64,000 nt of DNA, taken from Marchantia polymorpha subsp. ruderalis. Lineage: Eukaryota > Streptophyta > Marchantiopsida > Marchantiales > Marchantiaceae. Positions 21,310-32,609 of this stretch are shown one piece after another (position 1 is the first letter of the stretch; each line of letters starts with the position of its first letter). A program made the position numbers and the translations under genes. Location: positions 10,069,501 through 10,133,500 of the forward strand of contig AP031355.1 of assembly GCA_037833965.1 (NCBI GenBank), read 5' to 3'. The notes under the pieces were generated by a model. It did no database searches and was not told where the DNA came from. It saw only the letters and a list, made by a program, of their open reading frames with translations.

Positions 21310-22310
21310 GTATATGTGCAGAAAAAAGGTGAAGATGACTTCTTACACCACTCCAATACTCTCTTTGATAATCACAGGCGTTTTCGGCCATCTTCCTCGT
21401 CGAGATCTTCACAGGTCTAACATGCAGTGGTGTACAGTCAATATGACACATGTATGTAAGACAGGTCAGTTTCAAATTGCTGGGTGTTTGTTCTGATATC
21501 TATAGCGATACTGATTCGAAATACTCGTCCTTGCGAAGATAGCATCAATTTATGCGTGCTACTGAATCTTCATTATATTGATTCAGATGGTGAATGAGAA
21601 TGTAACTTGTAGGATGGTGTACTGAAATTTTACATGTGAATGAAAACGTCATCTACTGCTATTTTTGCTATCTCATGATACTCAGATTGAACTTAATTCC
21701 TTTTAAAGAGAACTGGACTGTTGGTTCATGTTTAGTGATGACTCCTATGGTGTTATGCCTGTCTGATTAAGAGCGGGTTGCGATAACGACGAATCTTCCA
21801 CAAATCTTCCAGCTAAAACGCGAATCTATGCAATGTATAGATATTTCTATATTCCGATCCTCCCGTCAGACAAAATTTTGGGAAATAACCCTTCTATCAA
21901 TATTACTGATGAGCTGTGGTAGATAATCATAATCAGAGGAGTCCTCGGTCAACTTCATCAAGATCATCACAGGTTTAGACCTGGGAAGATGTGGCTGTCT
22001 ACGGTGAGATTTGCCAAGTATAAGTAAGACAGGCCAGTTTGAAACTGCTGGCCTATTTATAATAATTGAGATGGAGCTCGGAGCATGGTATGTTTTGTAT
22101 GTGACGTCAAAAGTACTCATCACTTTTGTCATCTTTTCCTAGTTCTTCCATCTAATGAATGTCAGATACAACTCAATACTTCTACGGAAGAACTTGAGGT
22201 GCTGAAGTACATGCTCAGTGATATCTTTTATGGTCTTATGACTTTATAAGAGAGACCGGGTTGCGATACCGACGAATCTTCCACATTTGCAGACAACGTG
22301 TTGTGTGTTA
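21310..22310. repeat. Diverged tandem duplication of about 500 bp
   Basis: Two related segments. The first (about 21314-21825) and second (about 21890-22300) share text around TGTAAGACAGGTCAGTTT (21455-21475) and the corresponding TAAGTAAGACAGGCCAGTTT (22022-22043), and both end with a GGGTTGCGATA(A/C)CGACGAATCTTCCAC stretch (21776-21800, 22259-22283). Neither contains a convincing frame. Read on the minus strand the second copy has TATAAATAGG upstream of the conserved part. Confidence 0.55.
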
Positions 22311-23237
22311 CATGTAGATCTGTTGAGATTATCTTTTAGAAGATCATGCTGAACAGATCAAAGTCTATCTGGCTATCGGATGAATCTCAGCTACAAGTGA
22401 ATGACTGTATCACAAAACTGGAGGGTCTTATGTTGATGGTGATGCTTGTTATGGTTTTTATTTTTCACCGTCCGTTAACTGTTTCTTCAATGTTCCTAAA
22501 ATTATTTGCAAACAGGACCAACAGTTGACTTTAAAAATTTGAAGCTAAATAAATTCATCTGTGTGGTTATCCAATTTTCAGAAAAAAGATTGATCATGAA
22601 CTCCCACGAAGCAACTGAAAGGGTCTACACCGGCTACCTGGTCGCCCGCAACGAATGCATTCTAAGCGCTGACCCTGCAGTCGGAACCTTTGGGAGTTAT
22701 TTTACTTTATTCAATACAGGTCTCTATGCACAAGACTTGGAGTTTCTACAATCAGCTATGTAGCAAAAGTTTATCTATCTTCTCGTGATGAAAATCAAAA
22801 CGTTTTGCTTTTCTCATTTGATACGGTCAATTCTACAGGGAATAGTTTTTTCTGATTGAAGATCGAAGAAAGATTAAAGTTTCAAACACACTCATAGCAA
22901 CTCAAGAAATTGATTCCAGTAACACAATACTGAAATCAATATCTTTTCTACATCTTTCAGCAAGAAGGAGGATTTTAGTGAAAACTACTAACGGTGAAGA
23001 AATACAGTTCAGTTGTTACGTTGTTTCAAAAGAACCCAGTTGTAATCAACATCTGATCATCCGGCCCGGCTGCCAGGAACAAAAACAATTCAAGCACATA
23101 CTGAGGTTGTAGTATATGCACCAAGAGTGCTTTTCACTTGTAGATCCATGAAGAATTACTGATTTCGCTGAAGATGACGTGTGAATGTGAGGCGCAGATC
23201 CATCACAGTATAAATACCTCTCTCTACCCAGATAAAG

Positions 23238-23705
23238 TTAATATCTCATTAACGGAGGGAAAGGTGTCGGCCAGGATTGCAACAAGAAGACTAAAATGAC
23301 AATCAGGCGAGGCCTTTCGGTAGGAAAAAACTCTAGAACCCAAAAGATCTGCGACCCAAGCGGTATCCTCGAGAGGGAGCCACCAATTTCATCCCCTATG
23401 CTGCAATTGAGTGGAAACCAAAGTAGACGCCCATGTATTTTGACTCCCTTCTTCGTCAATCTATAAACCTTCAACTTCATAATATCGAATATTTCTGGAC
23501 CAGACACTATTACCTCGAGAGAAGAAGAAGCCTCATCCGACAAATCTCTGTGGACAGGATATAGCTTTGTTTCACCCCTGCGAGTTCGTCTAACAAATGC
23601 AAATTGGACTAATTTTCTTCGTACACCTCTAACATGCAGGAACCCATCACGAAACGGCAATACCCAAAATGAGATGTAACTTCGGAATATAGAGACTTCG
23701 GCCAT
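23238..23705 (-). CDS. Hypothetical 155-codon frame, possibly a gene fragment
   Basis: Open minus-strand frame starting MAEVSIFRSYISFWVLPF. The stretch LEVIVSGPEIFDIMKLKVYRLT followed by WFPLNCSIGDE loosely recalls the C-terminal domain of plant F-box/DUF295 proteins, where a hydrophobic strand, a 'vyrld' motif and a 'slgd' motif occur in that order. The match is weak and made by eye. No F-box and no obvious promoter or partner exon is visible. It could equally be an accidental frame. Confidence 0.25.
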   Translation of the reverse strand: MAEVSIFRSYISFWVLPFRDGFLHVRGVRRKLVQFAFVRRTRRGETKLYPVHRDLSDEASSSLEVIVSGPEIFDIMKLKVYRLTKKGVKIHGRLLWFPLNCSIGDEIGGSLSRIPLGSQIFWVLEFFPTERPRLIVILVFLLQSWPTPFPPLMRY

Positions 23706-25272
23706 CTAGAAGAAGTGACCTTGTGGATCTACTTTTCATCTTTTTGACGCTGTGATTGAAATGTGGGTCACAATAACTAGTCCTTAGAAATTATCTATTA
23801 CAAATTGTATTCATGGACAAGTAAAGAATCAACATTGAAAGGTTTAATTTTTATGCTTGTACGTTTTGTTAATTAACATATTGTAAATATTAACATTGAA
23901 AAATTTAAAACTTCTTTTTAACTCTTTTTCCTTCAAGAAATTTGCATCAATATAAGGGATTTGAATATCTCAATATTACAATTGATAGTTTCATCAATTG
24001 ATTAAAGCACTAACTACAGAAAAGCTTTAGTGAACTTGACAATCTATTGATATCAGCTGTATGTAGTAACATGTCAGATCAACACTTTTGTGTAGTAAAC
24101 TATCAATGAGTACCAAACTTTAAAATTACAATATATAGCTTTTTTTATTTTATTCGCTTTCAGTGCAATGTTGTTCATCTTCAAAATTCTGGATGCGAAA
24201 TTCAAATATCACCCATACATCATATGCATACGTCCTTTGACTAAATCATGTTGCTAACAATATTTGAGCAACATAACATATCGTTATATGCTCATGACAT
24301 ATTGATTTGTTACTTAAAAAATTATAATATCTTAATTCTTTATATTAATGACTAAAGATTTATCTCATGCAATAAAGACAATTACATATTACCCACAAAA
24401 ATATATTTTTTGATAACCAAGTTCAGAAAGTGTGAAATAATTATTAATCAATTATCATTGTGATTGAATAAGCATGTAAGCTATTATCAGTTGGATAGAA
24501 TATTAATATATCTTCATAATAGATTGAAATTTTCAAGGAAGAAAGCGTCATTTACATGAATGAATAATCATGGGATTAAATTAAAGAGTTAAATGAGTAT
24601 CCATATCTACTTATATGTAGGGCTTGTAAAGAATTTTTTGACTCAAGGATGGAGTATTTTAAGCATAGTAATGTCAGTTTCAATATTTTCTCAATTTTGA
24701 ACTCAGCGTATTTTTGGACATATTTAGAGAATCATCAGAATTTTTTATTTTTTTTGCCACACAGAAATGAATATTTATAGTCACATCTAGGTGATATTAA
24801 GATGTATGTTTCATCGGTACAATTGATGCAGCAATATGTATAGATTGATGACTATTTTCACTTCAGAAATTGATCTTGAGATCAATTCATCATTCTTTTG
24901 ATAATTGTTTGCAAATCATGTCGAGAACATACACGTTGATAAAAGAATACAAGATTTATATATTGGCATTTTAATATCTGTCTAGACATAACATATAAAG
25001 TCAATGGTATGTATCTTTTAGAATATTATTCGTTCTAGGATGGTTTACATCCAGGAGTGATGACGAGGATACATGAAGTGGCTCATAGATTTGAATAGCG
25101 ATATTATTGGATCCTAATAATAAAAATCCAATGCGTTTTCTTTACGTCTATAGGGATTAAAATAATCTTTGAGATACAATTTATGATGATTATATAACAG
25201 AGCGAAAATACCCTTACACATCCTGTGGAGAGCATTTTGAAGATGGGTATGGAATATTGCTTGGAATATCGT

Positions 25273-25321
25273 ATGTCACAGTGGACCATATCCTCCAGAA
25301 GGATATGGTCCACTGTGACAT
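25273..25321. repeat. Perfect 22-bp inverted repeat (hairpin)
   Basis: Arms 25273-25294 and 25300-25321 are perfectly complementary around the 5-nt loop CCAGA; the core of each arm is GTGGACCATATCC and its complement. It lies in AT-rich DNA with no flanking gene. Confidence 0.9.
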
Positions 25322-26725
25322 GTCACCCACGGGACTTGAGTGCAGCGTGGTTAAAATGACAGCAGTCTGTGGAGATCTAATATTTATATCCATCCAGTGT
25401 TAAGTGTTTCGAGTATTAGTAAAGACTTACAGAATTTATGATTGGAAGTAGGTCGAAAAGCTAAGGGGAGGAAATGTAGAAAGATGAGGTGTCAACGAAC
25501 TACGATGAATTCCAGCTTATTGTATTCAACACCAACAAATCCAACAAATCTTTGGATAAATCATAGAGATCATAAATATATATATCCATAGGAATTCAAT
25601 ATCTAGAGTATTTTTTGTGCTTCATGTGTAGGTTAAAGAACTTGACAATCAATTTTGATGTCTAACTCGTTTAAATTGCTCTTTTATCACGTCCATATTC
25701 CTTTAATTGATAACAAATCTACTACTAGAATCCGCCTTCAAATACCCATCGTTTTGATGATCAGTCTTCAACTTTTTCTCCCTATAAGCGTTTATGAATG
25801 TCAGGGCTCTCTCAATCAAGTGTTGTTAAGTGCAATCATATGAGTTCGAAAAGTTTATATTTTAATGCTCTAGCTGAGAAAAAAAATATTTCTGGATTTT
25901 GAGATACACAACAAAAACTCACTTACCAAATGCAAACAAGAGTAAACTCAACAAATCAATTGAATAAGACAAGGTGATGAAATTCAGTAAGTGAGTAAAT
26001 GAACTATTGACATTTGTCGTATTCTACGTCATAGACTGGTCAATCTTGAACATACATATTGTAGACGTAAGTTTCTAGCTTCGTCTATCATGTATTTAAT
26101 ATTAAACTAATAATGATTCACCATTGGAGATGACATTGTACTACTCGAATTTTCTAAAGGATCAAATAGTCTACTTATATTTAACATTTATAATTGCCTG
26201 GAAGTTAATCGAATTACATTTAGTACCAGACCATGATACAAATGCATCTCATTATCAATAAAAAATGTATACTGTCCCATATGGAAAAAAATCGACGCTT
26301 CCTCTCACTTCTGCAGGTCGAGAAGATGAAACGAGGATGAGCAAGTTGTCCACAACATTGTTAAACTTGTCCGTGGCATTCAAGCTTGAGCCAACAGCAA
26401 ATATAGAAAAAACATGTGAAGCTCTGTGCGACGCGCTGGAGGGAGCTCATTGGTTTGTCACCTCCAAGACAACAAAGAGACGACCAGAGATGATGCTCCA
26501 CGAGCTCTACCCATGCCTGCCTCGCTCTGACACGAGCCGCAGTGCGTCGAATGCGAGATTTTGCAGAAGTATGACATGACGTAACGAATAAAGTCGATTG
26601 AACCTCATGGTCAACCAAGTGACTAGCGCAGGAAGAATGTATCCACTTGTTGTTGCTTCCCTGTGGCTGCGCCGCCAAAGCAGCTACGGCCCGAACGCCG
26701 TAACAATGGCCACTCTATGTTTCGG

Positions 26726-26733
26726 TATAAAAG
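26726..26733 (+). promoter_or_regulatory. Candidate TATA box upstream of FRO
   Basis: TATAAAAG in a modestly GC-richer context about 370 bp upstream of the FRO ATG. The distance would allow a 5' UTR of about 340 nt. No other element supports it. Confidence 0.3.
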
Positions 26734-27103
26734 CGTTGCGAGCTAGCATTCAACAGCAGTTTGTGGCTCGGGATCTTCAGTTTTATTCTCACCATAGGGT
26801 ATTGTTTAGGCTCGCAGTGTCTAACAATTTCCTTCTCCAGAAGAGCATGCTAGATCATCTCTACTCGCCACTGCTCGGGTGATTCATGACGAACCAGTAA
26901 GTGCGATACAAGTTCAAGCACAACTCTGAGTTCTGAAGTTTAATCTGAACGCCATCTAAACGAATGTCCACAACTCATTCAGAACCGACATTCCTTTGCA
27001 ACTGATATTTTCGGACATCGAATTGAGCAGGTCTGCAGTTTGAGTTTCCTCTGAGTTCGAGCCAGGTCCAGAGGTGGATCCTCTTTTAGAATTAAGTGCT
27101 GCA

Positions 27104-30100
27104 ATGGCGACATACGTGAAAGGAGCATCCCAGGTCAGCTTGGCACTTCAAGTGCTGATGGGCCTTGCCTTCATATGGTGGTGGATGTTCTGGTTCCTTC
27201 AGCCCATTCAGACCGCAAGGAACTGGCTGCGGAAGGCAGACGAGCACATCTCGCAGGACTTTCTTGGAACAAGAGGTGAGTTGGCTCCGTTTGCTCGCAT
27301 AATTTTTTATATGAGAATAAATGTTATAGATTTCGTACATTTCATGGATTTTAATTGTTGTACTGACTGTGTCTTTACATCGTTCTGCTCATTTTTCACA
27401 CTTAAGGTTCCACATGGATTCTGCAAGTCTTGCCCTTCATGGTCATCGCTTTCCTCAGCTACTTTGCCATAGTACTCAAGAATAGAATCAAACCTTCAGC
27501 AAGGTAAGTCAATCCCTTGTGGGGCCCCGATTGAACTTTGACTGAACTCGAATTTCTTGCTTTTCGTGTGAATTCCGCGTTAACATGAGAATCAGTTGAA
27601 GTGATCTTCTCAATCCTGATTGCACGAAGATGAAGCTCCAATATAGTCAGAATAATCAGAAAGAAGACATCAGCACTAGCAAATTCTGACATTCTCTGCT
27701 ATTATCTGCTTCAGGAATGTGTCGGCAGATCAGAAGCCAAAAGTCAGTATCTGGTCTCAACCCATCATCTTGAAAAGCCCGCTGGGGATGCTCACACTTG
27801 CGGACATCGTGTTCCTCCTAGTCAACGTCTTTGTCATAGCGTTCTACTTCATAAAAATGTCAGTGGACAGAAGTAAGACTATTGACAACGCAAAACCCAA
27901 AAAGGGAGATCACAGCAAGTACGTTGTATATACTTGAAGGTTTTGCATCTTCTCCTTGACAAAGCTTTTTAATATGCATATTTGGAAAGCTTAAGATGCA
28001 TATCGCTGACCTGCACCTGTGCGTTGCTATGTCCAGGGGTGCGCAGAAATTGGAGAACATTGGAGTGTACCTGGGCAAGGCGGCGCTGATTCCATTCGCT
28101 CTTCTGTGGATTCCAGTTTCAAGAGGATCGCCATTTCTGCGCGTTACCGGTGTTCCCTTCGAGCGTGCTGTCAAATACCATACCTGGCTGGGCCTGATGT
28201 GCGTTTGGATCATCGTTGCTCACGGACTAGTATTCTTTGCGTACTTCCCCTCGATCCACCATACGTCTGAGGTAAGAAGCTGAATTCATCCTCAAAATCC
28301 CAACGCATCAATTCTGAACTCCCTGCAAATTTACTGAGGATATTTTCGAGACAGATACAATGTAGGCAGAACTAGTTATGTGCTATGTGCACTGAAGGGT
28401 GAAGTACTAAACCTTGAACTGCACACGTACCCGGCTGCAGCTGTGGAGATGGCAACACAAGGGAATTGCTTTCTTTCCGGGAATCATCGCACTTGCGGCG
28501 GGGCTGGTGATGCTGGTTACCGCTCTGGAGAAAGTCCGCAGAAACCATTTCAACTTATTTTTCCTCACGCACCACCTTTACTTGGTCTTTCTCCTTTTCT
28601 TCCTGTTCCACTGCGTCTCTCAGATGGTCTACGTCGTCACTCCTATCTTGCTCTTCTTCCTGGATCGATTCATCCGCCTGGTGCAGTCCCGAAAACCTGT
28701 CGACATTTTGTCCACTAAAGTTCTTCCATCCGGTGCCATCGAGCTTAACTTTGCCAAGCCAGGAAGTAAGTGATAGTCATAGTTCAAGTGAGTCAATTCG
28801 GTCTGAGCTTTACTGCCATGTACATTTCTGAGCTCGCGTTACGGTTGACAATTGCTCTGACTTTGATGATGACTTCATCGTTTCGTCCACAGATCTGGAA
28901 TACAATGCCTTGAGTTTCATGTACGTACTGGCGCCGAGCATTTCGAAACTTGAATGGCACCCATTCAGCGTCGCATCCAGCCCTCTGGACGGAACCAACC
29001 AGATCTGTATATACATCAAGCCCCTGGGAACGTACACCAAAGATGTCCACGATGCCCTCATAGACACCAAGCATCACAAGGAGGCCGGAAAGCTGAAATG
29101 TCCCTTCGGGTTCAAGCTCCAATTGGAAGGACCATACGGCGACGAGTCCAACTTTTATCTCAAGTGAGTGGCAATTGGATTCTCTTCATCTTGGGCAAAA
29201 TTTGAACAGTGTCGTATAAAAATCAAGGCCACGCAGCTTATCTTCCACTTTCCATTTTGCAGGTACAATTCCCTGATTCTCGTAGCAGGAGGCATCGGTG
29301 TGACCCCATTCCTTGCGATCCTTAAAGATGTCCTCCACCGGCACAAGCTGCGGCAGGAGAACCTGCCGACCTCCATCCACCTCATCTTTTGTGTGCGTAA
29401 TCAGAAGGATCTGTGTCTTCTGGACACAATAAATCCCAGTGAAATTCTTCCCAATCACGAGGACCTTGTACAGATCAGAATTCACGCATTTGTGACCTCG
29501 AAAGTGGATCTCATCAAAGATGAAGAGCTCAGTTCCTCCGAAGCCATTGTACCGTACCAGCACTACAACTACACCTACATGAACGAGACTTCTAAGCAGT
29601 ACACAGGGCCACCACTAGCAGCAGTAAGAGAGATGTCTATTTTGGCCGGCGCCGGCGACAACAAATGGGTCGCAGCCACATTCTTTGCAACCATGATTGG
29701 ATACATTGTGATTTTCGGAATCATCAACGTCACCGGTTCATATGCCAAGCTAACGAACTACAACAGGGCACTGCTTTATTGCGTCGTACTGTTTCTGTCG
29801 GTGGTTGGTTGCGGAGGTCCAGTGTTAATGTTGTGGGCTCATTTTCAGAGGAAGCAAACTCCTCGGTCAAAAGCTCAGGTCCTGGCCAACTCCCTACCGC
29901 CTTCTCCTGATAAACATTCGAAGTCAAGCGAGGGTGACATCGAGCTTAGAGCATCCGAGCATACTTCATGGGAAGGAGAGGTGTCTTTGGGCAAGAGGCC
30001 TGATTGGAAAGGTAATACTAAAGCCAGTTCAAATTTCGTTCAACTTTCTTTCAGACTGCGGTTTTGAATGTTGAGACTGGCACTTATTAATTAACATCTG

Positions 30101-30290
30101 ACCCAAAACCCGTGGTTTTCCAGTATTATTCGCTGACATGGCGAGACAGTACGAGGGGAAGAATGTGGGTGTGCTGGTTTCCGGTGCGTCCAAGATGCAG
30201 GAAGATGTTGCAACCGAGTGCAAGAATCATACGAACTCGAACAATTCGAATGTGGCATTCCATTACCATTCTGTCAGCTTTGAGCTGTGA
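27104..30290 (+). CDS. FRO: Ferric-chelate reductase (FRO family), eight exons, intact
   Basis: Exons: 27104-27275, 27407-27503, 27715-27918, 28037-28271, 28441-28765, 28893-29163, 29263-30011, 30124-30290. All seven introns are GT-AG and the phases join into 2220 nt (739 codons plus TGA), the usual FRO length. The family is a membrane flavocytochrome that moves electrons from NADPH through FAD and two hemes to Fe(III)/Cu(II) chelates. Visible: N-terminal membrane segments (about 10-30, 61-80, 110-135); heme-ligand candidates His206 (KYHTWLG), His220 (VAHG), His281 (THHLY) and His293 (LFHC); FAD motif HPFS at 367-370; NADPH motif GGIGVTP at 444-450; two C-terminal membrane segments (about 568-590 and 604-628). 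The upstream GTG-initiated extension is not used because the first ATG gives a normal N-terminus. Membrane location (plasma membrane versus organelle) cannot be told. It is the only intact host gene seen. Confidence 0.93.
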
Positions 30291-31382
30291 CGGGTCAGGA
30301 TCAACGGGGTGAACGATTTTGTTAGTGTAAATCCGATAAGATATAGCTAAAATATACGTAAGTTACATCTCACTGATGCCTGAGGTCCTTTGGCCAGGTT
30401 GATAGTAGATCAAAGAAGGACGTCTACACTTAGCTACAGATATGGCTAGCAGTAAGTCGACACAAAGTAAATAGCAACAAGTGACCAGAATATGTGGGGT
30501 ATCTGTTCACAAAAGATGCCATTGTATCTTATGACAGTGAGACCTACAGTATTGAAATATGAAAAAACCGTCGGTTTCACATGAATGTGATGTATAAGTA
30601 GTCTGATTAATAAGCTCCCACATGCTATGTGCCTTGGCAGCACACTGAAGCGAATTGTGGTTTCTTGGACTTGAAGTCATGAACAAAATGCCGAGCTGGA
30701 TTCGCACTACGCATGATAAAATCAAGATATCCGTAAGGATTTCTTTTTTATGTATAATGTACTCTAAATAATTATGGTAAAGTATTGATAAAATGAATCA
30801 GAAGTTTAATCTTCCCACCATAGTTGGACCCCAAACTCTTTCGTAATGTTTCAATTGGTAGAGTTTTTTATGTAGACTGCGTTTGGAACTAGAGAAACAT
30901 CTTTTCACCGCTTGCAGCCGCTTGAGGTTCTTACCGGCATATTACTTTTATTGAATGCATCTAAAGTGGTCAAAACTATGAACCAAACGATCATATCCCA
31001 AAGTTTTGAATTTTCTATCGAAAACTCTATAACCCAAGGGAGTTTCCGCATGAAAGCTCACGTTACGAACCTGCACAATCCCACATGACAGCAGCATGAC
31101 CTTCCCAAAGACAAGATTGGTCACTCTCTCTGTCTCTGGATCTCTGTGTTTCTCTGTCTCTGGATAATGTTGGCATGCGATCTTAAAAGCTGTACATTCT
31201 AATTGTTGTAAAATGGTTTCTGGAAAAAGTTATGATTAGAAGTAGTTAGAAGGTTAATAGAGGAGAAGTTTAGGCTTGTTAATCATAACAGTAAGAGTTG
31301 GAGCGTCAGTTTCTCAATGTTGATTTTCCAAGTAAACAAAGTAGTACAAACCTGTGAGAGCACATAATTCGTTGTCGCTACT
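30291..31382. other. FRO 3' flank and intergenic DNA
   Basis: No frame with recognisable content. It includes a short TCTCTGTCTCTGGAT-type low-complexity repeat at about 31125-31165. Confidence 0.5.
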
Positions 31383-32606
31383 CTAGATAAAAGCTCGAGG
31401 GAACAGAGGCAGACGACATACATGCAACGTTGGATCGCAAGCCTGCAAGAAGGCTTCAATGGCATGACTTTCCAATTCGTAGAAGGTGTTGATGATCACA
31501 CCTTCGACAAATCCAGTCCCGCTTTCGCTGTCACTGAGACAGGGTTTATTTTGGTGGAATTTGGTCCAAAAGAGGTTGAAGACCGGGACGGTGATAGTCT
31601 GTTTGCTTTTGATGAATTTGCCATTCTCTCCCACTCCCAACCTTCCTTCCGAAATGAGAGCCGGAAACGCTTGAAGAAGACGAGCGAAATTTGCACCACT
31701 AGGGAAATACGCGTAACATGGTAGATTCTGTTCATGTGAAAGTTTCTGTACAATGAACATTCCTCCCGTGTCAGATATTCTATTTTTTTCCCAATTTTGA
31801 TGTGTATTGTGTTGAGATGGTATGATCACTAGCCCAATTCTCCTTCCCTGTGTTAAACCTGACGATCGAAACGAAATTCTCTCATACACAAGTGCGGATT
31901 CTCTTTTTCTTCCAAATTTTGATGTGATTCTGATTTTATCGAGATGGCATCGAATAGAATCTGAGCACTAGCTAAAGAAGGTTCGTGACAAACACAGAAA
32001 CATCTACAATAAAGAAGACTTTCCCAAAACTGTTTCGGCCTAGAAATCAGAAAAATCCGAGCAGATGACAAATTTGAGCAATCTCTACGTCTGGCGAAAT
32101 AGGGTGAGAAGGAAAACACGCCTGGGGAAGAGTGTAGATCGTCATATGTACCTGAGCCCAAGACAGAACATGTCTGCTACGACGTATGTGGGTAGGCCGG
32201 CAGCTCCTGAGGATCGGGCAGAGGCCATATTTTGAAAGTAAGGATCTGCGGCTCGCATCACGGCGTACGAGTACTTAAATGGTCTGCTTCAGTATTCATG
32301 GAACTCACGTTCCGACTCATCGTGGTCCATAATGGCCAACCGAATGTCGAGACTTTGCAGCGCTTCGGGCGAATGAAGCGAGTGTATGTGTGGCAGCATG
32401 TATCGGGCCGTGAAGATGGTGACAGTGATGTCTTGCTTGGCGAGCTTGGCTGACAGCAACACGGCCGAGGTGACTTGCGAAACCGAGATTATACTCAAAG
32501 GGACAACTAGTACGTGCGCACGCAACGAGCTCTCCTGGATCTGGATCTGTTCTTCATCTGCGGGCGAATTGCCCGCATCCTCAATTCCTCCCTCCATTAC
32601 TTTCAA
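31383..32606 (-). pseudogene. UDP-glycosyltransferase (UGT) pseudogene, N-terminal half only
   Basis: UGTs transfer sugar from UDP-sugars to small acceptors. Minus-strand fragments in order: 32606-32289 with HVLVVPLSIISVSQVTSAVL and ITVTIFTARYM (N-terminal acceptor-domain start); another frame near 32255-32150 with AADPYFQNMA and GLPTYVVADMF (the usual 'vvaDmf' strand); and 31889-31383 with LPCYAYFPSGANFARLLQAF and GVIINTFYELESHAIEAF, ending near a PLFP motif that normally precedes the donor domain. The fragments lie in different frames with a donor-like site after the second. The UDP-sugar binding PSPG box is absent within this window segment. The catalytic-His region near the N-terminus appears as PLSIISVSQ, without the usual GH. 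Confidence 0.7.
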
Positions 32607-32609
32607 TTG

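Larger units (their letters stand above)
20840..27070. other. AT-rich intergenic region
   Basis: About 6.2 kb with no gene I can support except the weak candidate at 23238-23705. Separate entries cover a diverged duplication (21.3-22.3 kb) and a perfect hairpin (25.27-25.32 kb). The stretch 23.8-26.2 kb is strongly AT-rich without long frames. Confidence 0.6.

Noticed and set aside
26361-26678. 105-codon minus-strand frame upstream of FRO
   Set aside because: No recognisable domain, and it overlaps another frame of similar length on the plus strand.
27074-27103. GTG start ten codons upstream of the FRO ATG
   Set aside because: Nuclear plant genes start at ATG and the ATG at 27104 gives a normal FRO N-terminus.
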